In this document: piece after piece, positions 37,351 through 45,300 of the stretch
How positions within the stretch are numbered: the stretch's first letter is position 1
Layout of the letters: every line of letters begins with the position of its first letter
Virus record (IMG/VR): IMGVR_UViG_3300044833_000115
Span: 1-64,000 of that record
DNA: 64,000 bases
Origin: a virus
Strand: one strand, 5' to 3'
Translations under genes and position numbers: made by a program
The notes under the pieces: generated by a model
What the model was told of the DNA's origin: nothing
Seen by the model: the letters and a program-made list of their open reading frames with translations, nothing else
Database searches by the model: none

Positions 37351-38765
37351 GCGTCACCGCGGCCACCGTGCTGTCGATGCTGAAAGGCATCGCCGGCAAA
37401 ATGGTGCTGTCGTTCCAGTTCACCGAAATCAAAGGTTTGCCCCAGATCCAGGCCGGCGGCGCCATCGCGCAGATCGAGTCTTCAACCGGGCACTGGCTGG
37501 GCGGCATCGGCGGCGACTACTGGTGGTACGGCAGCACCGCCCCCACCGCCGATACGACGTTCAACCAGGCCGCGATCCCATACGCCGAGGCGGGCGGGCT
37601 GATCACCTTGCTCTTGTCGCTGCCGAACCCCACGACCGGCGGGCCTTCGCCCGACGTTTCCACCCTCGATGCGGGCGGGCTGCTGACCACCGGCACGGCG
37701 ACGAACAGCGCTTTCCTGCGGATGCTCGACAGCGTGGCCGTGGGGCTTCAGGAACTGGCCACGGCTGGGGTGCCGGTGCTGTTCCGCCCGTACCACGAGT
37801 TGAACGGCGGCTGGTTCTGGTGGGGTGCGGGGCTGCTGTCGCCGCAGCAGTTCATCGCGCTTTGGAAATTCACCCACGATTACTTCACCAAAACCAAGGG
37901 CTTGAGCAACCTGCTATGGGTCTGGAGCGTGAACGCCGGCATGAGCGGGATGCCTGCCCTCGATCGTTACCCCGGCGATGCCTATGTCGATCTGACCGGG
38001 CTCGACTTCTACGCCTCCGATCCAGCCTCGGCCGCGGCCGACTACGACATCCTGATGACCTTGGGCAAAACCGTCTGCCTGTCGGAATTCGGTAGCGGTG
38101 GCCCCTCCGCCGCGGATGGCTCCTTCCAGATGACCGTGTTGAACGCCGCGCTGGCAGACCAGATGCCGCAGGCGGTGTTCTGGCAACAATGGTGGGCGCC
38201 CTGGGGCATGGAACTCATGCAGAGCACCCAGGCATCCCTGGATGATCCCCGCACGGGCAACCGCGGCGACTTCTCCCCGGGCGCGGTGACCCCGCCGCCG
38301 GTGGTGACCCCTCCGCCCGTGGTGACCCCGCCCCCCGGCGCGAAGCCGTCGCCGGATGGCGCGATCGTCACCGCCGGCGGGGCCGTGCTGATCGATGCGG
38401 CCGGCGAAGCCTGGTCGGTTTCAAGCAGCGGCGTGGTGCTGATGAACGGGGTCGCCGTCGCCGGCGGTGAAGGCACGGCGGCGCTGACCTTCTACACGCC
38501 GACGGTCTACGGCCAGGATGCCGCAACCAAGAACTGGTACGCCTGGCGCAACGGAAGTTGGAATGGCCCCGCGACGTTGCCGATCAAAACGTCACCGCTG
38601 CCTCCCCCGACGCCTACCCCCCCGCCGACGCCGACGCCCCCTCCCCCGCCCAGCGTCACCCACCTGACGGTGATGACCAAGGTCATGCAGGCCGGCGCGG
38701 CGCTGACCCAGGTCAACGCGATGCTGACTTCGATCATGACCGACCTCCCGAGCCTGAAGCCGTGA
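37347..38765 (+). CDS. GH26-type beta-mannanase-like glycosidase with a C-terminal module
   Basis: The 472-residue protein has the GH26 landmarks: RPYHELNGGWFWWG (~145-158, acid/base Glu after His), WVWSVNAGM (~190) and CLSEFGSGG (~245, nucleophile Glu). After a Pro-rich linker built of PPPVVT units, residues ~330-405 repeat the module found twice in the GH5-type tailspike (DAAGEAWSV core). A second Pro/Thr linker and a short helical tail end it. No signal peptide. It probably degrades the same exopolysaccharide as the tailspike, released at lysis or as a virion part. Confidence 0.82.
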   Translation: MSVTAATVLSMLKGIAGKMVLSFQFTEIKGLPQIQAGGAIAQIESSTGHWLGGIGGDYWWYGSTAPTADTTFNQAAIPYAEAGGLITLLLSLPNPTTGGPSPDVSTLDAGGLLTTGTATNSAFLRMLDSVAVGLQELATAGVPVLFRPYHELNGGWFWWGAGLLSPQQFIALWKFTHDYFTKTKGLSNLLWVWSVNAGMSGMPALDRYPGDAYVDLTGLDFYASDPASAAADYDILMTLGKTVCLSEFGSGGPSAADGSFQMTVLNAALADQMPQAVFWQQWWAPWGMELMQSTQASLDDPRTGNRGDFSPGAVTPPPVVTPPPVVTPPPGAKPSPDGAIVTAGGAVLIDAAGEAWSVSSSGVVLMNGVAVAGGEGTAALTFYTPTVYGQDAATKNWYAWRNGSWNGPATLPIKTSPLPPPTPTPPPTPTPPPPPSVTHLTVMTKVMQAGAALTQVNAMLTSIMTDLPSLKP

Positions 38766-38773
38766 GAAGCCCG

Positions 38774-39454
38774 ATGGAACTGAACGCCTCGATCCGCGAC
38801 ATCCCCATGCCAGAGCGGATCGCCCGCCTGCCGATTTCACCGACGGGCTTCCCGGTGCCCTGGTTCGTCGCGTGGTTCGACGTGGAAGCCCTCGATGGCA
38901 CCAAGAGCAAGGTGCCCGACTTCCGGGTTGTTGACACACCGAAACTAGCAATCGCGCACAATCGAAAAAGATGCTGGGTGTGCGGCGACCGCCTGGGCCG
39001 GCAGTTTGCCATGACGATCGGGCCAATGTGCGCCATCAGCCGGGTGATCAGCGAGCCGCCGTCGCACCGCGAATGCGCGATCTACGCAGCGCTGGCGTGC
39101 CCGTTCCTGGCCAATCCCCGGATGCGGCGCAACGAGAAAGGTCTTCCGGTTCACAGGGAAGCCGCCGGCAACGGCATCCGGCGCAATCCCGGGGCGATGG
39201 CCGTCTGGATCACCCGCAGCTACCGGCCGCTGCGGGTGTCCAACGGCAGCGGGGTGCTGTTCACCTTCGAGGACGAACCCGAGGAAGTCCTATGGTTCGC
39301 CGAGGGGCGGACGGCTACCCGGGCGGAAGTCGTGCATTCGATCGACACCGGTATCCACCTGCTGGTCGAGGAAGCCGAGAAGCAAGGCCCCCCTGCCCTG
39401 GCGGCACTGACGCAGCAGATCGAGGACGTGCAGAAGTATCTCCCCGCGGCGTAG
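38774..39454 (+). CDS. Zinc-ribbon phage protein of unknown function, 226 aa
   Basis: ATG 38774 (MELNASIRDIPMPERIARLP); a GTG at 38762 would overlap the upstream stop. The core KRCWVCGDRLGRQFAMTIGP, then MC and EPPSHRECAIYAALACPFL, is a Cys/His cluster common in phage proteins I recall but cannot name. The rest is beta-type with a C-terminal helix. It may act in DNA or RNA handling. Last gene of the plus block. Confidence 0.7.
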   Translation: MELNASIRDIPMPERIARLPISPTGFPVPWFVAWFDVEALDGTKSKVPDFRVVDTPKLAIAHNRKRCWVCGDRLGRQFAMTIGPMCAISRVISEPPSHRECAIYAALACPFLANPRMRRNEKGLPVHREAAGNGIRRNPGAMAVWITRSYRPLRVSNGSGVLFTFEDEPEEVLWFAEGRTATRAEVVHSIDTGIHLLVEEAEKQGPPALAALTQQIEDVQKYLPAA

Positions 39455-39481
39455 CGCCCTGGGTGGTCGAATTCAGCGCAG

Positions 39482-40048
39482 TCACTTCGTCTCGTCCTTC
39501 GGCGCGTCAGTCCGCAACAGCCCGATCGTGGTCAGCGTGTTGACCGCCTTCATCGCGACCTCCAGCGACACGTCGAGCAAGTTCACGCGCAGCGTCGCCT
39601 TGCCGGATTGGTCCACCACCAGGGAGAATTGCGGTTGCGTGGAAACGGCCGGCACCGCGGCCCGGGGCGGCGGCGTGAATGCCGTTCCGTTCATCGCCAC
39701 GTGCTGCGCGGCGGTCTGCGCCACGGGCCAAGGTTGGGCTGCTGCCACCGGTTGCTTTTTCCTTTTCTTGTAGGGTCTCTTGGCTGGTAGCTCATCGACT
39801 TTGGCCAACGCCCGAAGTTCGGCCACCTCCATCTGGAGGACGGGTGCCCAACGCTCGACGGTGGCGAGCGAAGGTGGCGAGGTGCCCTTGAGAACCGGAT
39901 AGAAGGCGCCGGTGCCTTTGACTTTTCCTTTGTCGTCCCGGCCGTAGACTTTCTCGCAGAACGCCACCGGCGTCATGTTGAGCGCGGCGATCCGATCGAC
40001 GATCGTGTTGCGGAGATGGACGTTCTCATAGGGAATCGTCTCAGACAT
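39482..40048 (-). CDS. Putative repressor with N-terminal HTH, 188 aa
   Basis: N-terminal ~70 residues look like an XRE/phage-repressor domain: VDRIAALNMTPVAFCEKVYG, then FYPVLKGTSPPSLATVERWA, with a final LRALAKVD. A Lys/Arg linker (KRPYKKRKKQP), a Pro/Ala middle and a C-terminal dimer-like segment follow (FSLVVDQSGKATLRVNLLD). It has no visible LexA-type protease. It probably controls the phage decision or early genes. Confidence 0.65.
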   Translation of the reverse strand: MSETIPYENVHLRNTIVDRIAALNMTPVAFCEKVYGRDDKGKVKGTGAFYPVLKGTSPPSLATVERWAPVLQMEVAELRALAKVDELPAKRPYKKRKKQPVAAAQPWPVAQTAAQHVAMNGTAFTPPPRAAVPAVSTQPQFSLVVDQSGKATLRVNLLDVSLEVAMKAVNTLTTIGLLRTDAPKDETK

Positions 40049-40051
40049 TGC

Positions 40052-40387
40052 TCACTCCGCCGCAACGAGGGCGGGGGAAGTCTCGCGGGTGCGCTTTTGG
40101 CCCGCGGGCGTTGGGTGCTTTTTGCCGGCGCGGTTGAGTGCCTGATGCCCGTTTCTAGGCTGCTCGCGGTTCAAGACATGCTGGTAATACGCCGCGCGTA
40201 TTGCGGCTGATCGGGTGCGGAACGGCCCGGCTTCGTCACCGCCTTTGACCCAGAACCAGCCGCAAAAGGCGATCGGTTCGTCACGGTCTCGCTTGGCGTT
40301 CCACCACTTCGTCGTGGCTTGATCGAGATAGACGATCCTCACCGCGGAAAGTGTGTCAGCGATCACTGCGTCTTTGAGCATTGCCAT
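40052..40387 (-). CDS. Unknown protein, 111 aa
   Basis: Begins MAMLKDAVIADTLSAVRIVY; then aromatic-rich AFCGWFWVKGGDEAGPF and RSAAIRAAYYQHVLNRE. The basic C-terminus suggests nucleic-acid contact. Lies 3 bases upstream of the repressor candidate in the same unit. No family recognised. Confidence 0.62.
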   Translation of the reverse strand: MAMLKDAVIADTLSAVRIVYLDQATTKWWNAKRDRDEPIAFCGWFWVKGGDEAGPFRTRSAAIRAAYYQHVLNREQPRNGHQALNRAGKKHPTPAGQKRTRETSPALVAAE

Positions 40388-40417
40388 CGTGCGTTCCTAT
40401 TGTCGCTTGGTGGTTGG

Positions 40418-40858
40418 TTACTCGGAAAACTCGGCCTCTATGGCCAGAGCTTTACCAGTTTCGAGCCCGGCTTTACCGTTGGCTAACCCGACGCCGCGGA
40501 TCACCTTGGGCGGCATTCCGCTTTGCGCACGGCTCCACTCGTCGGCCAAACGGTAAAGCCGGCTGACCGTGCGTTTCGGAGGGGGTTGGCCGGTGGCCGC
40601 GGACAGCGCGCCGACATGCTGCATCACGTCGAACAACCGTTCGAGTCGCGCGTCAGCGGGGGGATTAGCGGCGAGGTTAGCAGCGGGGGGAAACTCCCGC
40701 GGGCCGGTCTCCCGGTCGGCCAACTGGTCAAGCGCCCGGCTAACCCAGGCGCCCAACGTTTCGTCATTGCGATCCGCGGCTATCTTGCTGCGCTCCCATG
40801 AGCGCTTGCGCACGCCCTTGATGTTAACGATGGTCTTCTCGTCGTCTGGATTATCCAT
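40418..40858 (-). CDS. Ribbon-helix-helix DNA-binding protein candidate, 146 aa
   Basis: The N-terminus (KTIVNIKGVRKRSWERSKIA, then ADRNDETLGAWVSRALDQLA) matches the ribbon-helix-helix pattern: a short strand, helix, Gly/Thr turn, second helix. A disordered Pro/Ala middle and a helical region follow. The gene and its upstream DNA carry five exact GGTAAAGC/GCTTTACC sites, suggesting self-regulation or a partition/replication-control role. No ParA gene is seen. Confidence 0.65.
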   Translation of the reverse strand: MDNPDDEKTIVNIKGVRKRSWERSKIAADRNDETLGAWVSRALDQLADRETGPREFPPAANLAANPPADARLERLFDVMQHVGALSAATGQPPPKRTVSRLYRLADEWSRAQSGMPPKVIRGVGLANGKAGLETGKALAIEAEFSE

Positions 40859-40860
40859 TC

Positions 40861-40898
40861 GCTTTACCCCCTTGTTTAGCTAATACCAAGGGTAAAGC
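40861..40898. promoter_or_regulatory. Operator-like inverted repeat upstream of the RHH gene
   Basis: GCTTTACCC (40861-40869) and GGGTAAAGC (40890-40898) are perfect 9-bp inverted arms, with an inner CCTTG/CAAGG pair and a central TTAGCTAA palindrome. It ends three bases from the RHH start codon, where a bound repressor would block translation and transcription starts. Confidence 0.65.
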
Positions 40899-41047
40899 CT
40901 TCGGCTAATCGCTGACAAGTCCTGCTGCTTTATCGTAACACTAAGGGGGTTTTATGAGTTCGTAAAGCGTATCAACTAAGAAACACCCCATTGCTGGGCA
41001 GAAGCGGTTTTTGCAGTATGAACCGCTACAGTCTCGGAGCGAACGCC

Positions 41048-41143
41048 ATGAGTCAGATCCTGCTGGGAGGCATCGTCCCCTTCATCATCCTGGTGGCGGT
41101 GCTGGTCTGGGGGCTCTGGGGGCTCGGTGGCTGGCCGCGTTGA
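41048..41143 (+). CDS. Membrane microprotein, 31 aa
   Basis: ATG 41048 has GGAG eight bases upstream. The product MSQILLGGIVPFIILVAVLV then WGLWGLGGWPR is a single membrane helix with a Trp-rich end, similar in shape to small phage toxins or holin-like peptides. It is divergent from the RHH gene, so the shared operator may control it. Confidence 0.45.
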   Translation: MSQILLGGIVPFIILVAVLVWGLWGLGGWPR

Positions 41144-41291
41144 CGCCAGCCCAGCAGCCGCTCCCGCGCTGCCCCAGGCATCCGCGCCGGCCTTGCCCAG
41201 GCGAATGCCAGTATCTGCTCGCACTGCACGAATGCATCCATGACAGCGGCATATCGGGAACCGGGGGCACCTGGCGCCCAATCGACATGAG

Positions 41292-41317
41292 AAGGGCGCC
41301 ACAAGGGCGCCCTTTCA
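41292..41317. terminator. Bidirectional terminator candidate
   Basis: AAGGGCGCC and GGCGCCCTT form a perfect 9-bp stem with loop ACAAG, followed by TTTC on the plus strand. It sits between a plus microgene and the converging minus gene ending at 41334. Confidence 0.55.
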
Positions 41318-41333
41318 CTGCGGCAATGGCCGA

Positions 41334-41729
41334 TCAGGGGCCGGCGGGCGGCACGACGGGCGTCGGCGGGGCAGGGGTGTTCGCTGCGACGGCAGCGGCC
41401 AGGCTCGCCGTGGCACCGGTGATGGAGGTGTCCAGCGCGGTCAGCGAAGCCAGTTGGGCCGGCGTGGCGCCGGCGGCGGTGGCCGCGGCAATCGCCGCCT
41501 GAAGCTGCGCCGAGAAGCCGCTGATCATCGTGGTCGCCGAGGTGATCACGGTGGTCTCGCTGGCAACATCGGCCTGAAGCTGGGTGATCTCGGTGTCGAG
41601 CGTGGCGACGGTGGCGGACATGGTTTTGATCCCTGTGATGACGGTTTGGAGAAGCGCAAGCACCTGATCCAGGCGCGGATCGGGGGTCGGCGGGCTTGCG
41701 TCGGTGTGAAGATAGACATCAATCCGCAT
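41334..41729 (-). CDS. Coiled-coil virion protein candidate, 131 aa
   Basis: ATG 41727-41729 with GGAGGG five bases upstream. Begins MRIDVYLHTDASPPTPDPRL; residues ~22-115 form long Thr/Ser/Ala helices (LDTEITQLQADVASETTVIT), then a Pro-rich end. Last gene of the leftward late unit; similar helical proteins near tail genes are common. No specific function. Confidence 0.65.
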   Translation of the reverse strand: MRIDVYLHTDASPPTPDPRLDQVLALLQTVITGIKTMSATVATLDTEITQLQADVASETTVITSATTMISGFSAQLQAAIAAATAAGATPAQLASLTALDTSITGATASLAAAVAANTPAPPTPVVPPAGP

Positions 41730-41794
41730 AGCGCCCTCCCGGCCCGGGGTGTCTATCACGCGCGCGGCGCCCCCGCGCGTTAAAGTTGCGCTGC

Positions 41795-42394
41795 TCACGA
41801 ATGCCCCGTCGGCGCGTAGTGGAGGGCGACGGACACCACAACCGATAGGATCGCGATCAGCCCCGATACGATGGCGAGCAGGGTGTTGCGCCGCATCGTG
41901 TCGTTGGAGGTTTCCAGGGCGGTCTTGGCCGCGGCGTCGAGCGCATTCTCCTGCTGGCGTTCCTCGCGGAGTTGCGTCCAGTCGCGGAGATTGTCGCCGC
42001 GGGAGCGGTCCCAATCCTTGTCGTTGGTGTCGATCCGCACAAACGTATTCTGCAACAGTTCGATGCGGGCGTGCTCGTGGTTTAACGCGGTCAGGCGCCG
42101 CTCATATTCCGTCGCCTGGATCGCCCGGGCATGGTCCATGTGGGTAAGCCGGTCCTGTAGCAAGGTCTTCAGGTTCTCGCTGCGCGCCGCGCCGGCTTTT
42201 TCCAGCGCGGTCAGCGCGGTCTCGAACTGCTCTTTGTTGGCGTTGATCCGGTGGTTGATCAGTTCGGTGATCCCGGTCAACTGCGCCTGGATGGTCAGCG
42301 CCGCCGCGGCCACCCGCCGTTCCACGATCTCCGCGGTGCGGTCGGTCTGCGCCGCTTGTTGCGCGCTGGCGGTTTGGGGAGGGTCTTCAATCAT
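41795..42394 (-). CDS. Coiled-coil protein with C-terminal membrane anchor, 199 aa
   Basis: A long charged helical protein (~20-165) ending in one membrane segment NTLLAIVSGLIAILSVVVSV (~170-189) and a short tail. Such tail-anchored coiled coils occur near phage lysis or ejection genes. It directly follows the giant gene (ATG 42394 is adjacent to its stop) in the minus unit. A spanin or ejection-pore role is possible; undecided. Confidence 0.65.
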   Translation of the reverse strand: MIEDPPQTASAQQAAQTDRTAEIVERRVAAAALTIQAQLTGITELINHRINANKEQFETALTALEKAGAARSENLKTLLQDRLTHMDHARAIQATEYERRLTALNHEHARIELLQNTFVRIDTNDKDWDRSRGDNLRDWTQLREERQQENALDAAAKTALETSNDTMRRNTLLAIVSGLIAILSVVVSVALHYAPTGHS

Positions 42395-45300
42395 TTACTG
42401 CCCTCCTTGATGGATCTGGTCGCCCGCGTGTTTTGCCCTGTTGCGGAGGGCGGCATTGTCGTGTCGCTCCTGCCAGGCTGCGGCGCGGGCTGGATCAGTG
42501 ATCGAAGCCGGCGCCGGGTTAACGCCCCAGAAGGCCAGCGATTGCCCCAGCATCCCCGCGCCCGCGCCTGATAGTTTATGCTGCGCGCGGAACGAGAACG
42601 GCAGCGCCTGATTGAGCAGGTATTCGCTGTAGGCAACGGCTGGGTTGTCCACGCGGCTATCGTAGATGCTGCTGCCATAGTAGTCGCGGTTGTTGAGCAC
42701 CTGTTGCGCCATGCTCAACAGCGGCGATGACTTGTTGGCCAAGGTCTGGAAGGGCGCCATCGCCCAGGCGCGGACATCCTTGATGTAGCCGGGGATCTGC
42801 CACCGCTGCTTGACCCCATCGACCACCTGGCCGGTCGGTGGATAGAAATAGTCCAGCATCTCCTGCGGGCCATGGCCGGTGAAGAGGTAGGTCATGATCG
42901 CGCCGAGGGTGGCGGCGATGACCGTCATCGCTATGGTGTAGGCCATCCGCGCCGTGAGTTCGGGCGTCTGCCCCCGCGCCATGCGGCCAATCTGCTTGAC
43001 CGTATCCACGCCGGCGCCGGCGATTTCGCGGATCGTGCCGAAGTTCCAGCCCACGCTGCGGGTGACGACGAAGGCGATATCCTTCAGCCCTTTGTGCCAG
43101 AACACGTTGTCGTAGACCATCTGCCCCATGCGGTTATCGACGCTATCCCAGAACTTGATCATCGCGTCACTGGCTTCGGTCGGTGAGGCGTTCGGGTTCC
43201 GCCGCAGCCAATCCTGGGCGAGCATAGCGAACACGCCCAGCTTGGCGCGGGGGACCATCTGGCCCATCAGCGGCTCGGTGATCGTCTCCAGCACGCGGCC
43301 GACCAGGCGGAACGGCGAAGTCAACGGCGTGTCCCTGACGATATGCCACGCCTCACGGAACGCGCCGTCGGGGTTTTTCAGGTCGGTCAGGTTCTTGAAG
43401 AAGCTGCCCGACGCATTCGACCGATAGAACATATCCATGTTGATCCGGCCGCCGCCGGCATTCAGCATCTGCGCCAGCTTGCGCCACTCAGGCGTGGCGT
43501 TCTGCGGGTCGAGGTAGGCCGATCGCAGTTTCGATCCCTTCTGGATGGTCGATGCGATGGTCCACGGGCTGAACCCCAGCGCGGCATTGACCACGCCGGG
43601 GCCGACATCGCCGCGGCTGAGTTGCTGCAAGCCCAGCGCCAGGCGCGAGGTCATCGTGTCGAGCCCGATGAACGTCGCGTGGAAGCCCGACAGGCCAAGC
43701 TGCAACTGGTTCAGCGCGTTCCCGGCCACGCGCATCATGTCGTACGGGACGAAGTTGCCGGCGATGCCGGCCGAGACATAGTTGTTGAAAATCGTCGCCA
43801 GCATCTCGGGCGCATACCAATTGCCGTGCGAGTTGTCCCCGTGCGCCGCCTCGCGGGTCTTCGGCTGAAAGAACGGGTCTTTCAGCATCACCAGGCCGAG
43901 TTGCTGGGCGCGGCGCTCCTGTTCGACCGGCACCCAGCGTGCGAGCCCGGCGTCCTTGATCTCGTTGCCCAGCTTGGTGCCGTGGTAGAACCGCTGCATC
44001 TCCCTCAGTTTCAGGGTCTGCATCTCGATCGGGTTGGCGGTGACCGGTTTCAGCCCGGCGTGTATGGCGTCGGACTGGTATTCAAACCCGCGCCTCTTCA
44101 TGAAATTGCCCGAGCCGCGCATGGGGGACTTGCCCAGCCCGGCACCGATCGCCGGCCCGACCGCCTGCTGCGGGGTCTGCGCGCCCGCGGGGAGCCCCGC
44201 CGCCCACTCTTCGTGGTTGCTGTAGATCCGGCCCATGTAGAATTCGTTGGCGTCGTCCAGCAGGTGGCCGGGCAGGCTTTGGATGCGCGCGGTCCACAGG
44301 TCGAGTTGCGCGCGAATGGCGTCGGCCACCGCCTGCAATTGCGGCGAAGCCTGCGGCAAGCCCCGTTCCATGCGGTCGGTGATGTTCAACTGCGCCGCCT
44401 CGGGGAGCCGGCCGATGACGTGACGGAACCGCTCCAGCGCGTGGGTGGTGCGCGCCGCGGACTGCGCCTGGAGTGCCGCCCGCCCCCGCACCACGCGCTC
44501 CATGTCCTTCGCCGCCCCGCGCGAGGTGGGCGAGAACAGCCACTGGATATCATCGACCGCATCCTTGGCGGTCTCCATCGGCCCGCGGTTGTGCCCCATC
44601 CCAGGGCGCCGCCGCATGGCGTATTGCTCGCCGGCCTGGTCACCCAGCACGTCGCCCACGCTGCGCGGCGTGCCCTCGGGCGGGAACTCTTCGTCAATCC
44701 GCTGCTCGATCGGCGCCCGCTGCCCGCTAGGCGGCGCCTGCTGCCCGCTGGGAATTGCCTGCTGCCCGCTAGGGGCCCCGGCCGGTGGATTAGCCGTTTT
44801 CAGCGCAAGATTAGCGTCGGGATTAGCCGCTGCATCCATCGCTTCGCGCGAGCCGGGCAACGCCTGCTCCCCGCGCATCAGCCCGCGCATCACGTCCTCG
44901 GCGGTCAGATACCCCTCGCCATGCAGCACCTGGCCGATGCCATGGGCGAAATTCTGCATCCGCTCGAACGCGCCGCCGATCAGCGTGCGCGGCTGCATTC
45001 CGCGTTGCAGAGCCTCTTCGGCCAGGCGGGCGATGGCTTCGTCCACCATCTTTGCACTGTCGTAACCAATATCTGCCAGCCTTTGGCGGCGGCTGACGCC
45101 TTTCTGGCCGTCATAGAGCCAACGTTTTCCGCCCGCGATCAGCGCCTTGCGCTGGCCATCGGTCAGCAGCCCCAGCTTCGGGTCCATCAGCGCGTGAACC
45201 GCTTCGTGCCAGATCTTGACCGGGGCCTCGCTGGCATCGGTGTCCAGGGCATAGGTGATCAGCGCACGATCGGACTGATACATCGCGTCAGCGCCGGCGG

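Noticed and set aside
41140-41502. Cys-containing plus frame after the 31-residue membrane peptide
   Set aside because: It would start with TTG overlapping the stop, and it runs through the terminator hairpin and antisense into the next gene. Only its first ~50 residues look protein-like, so it was not called.
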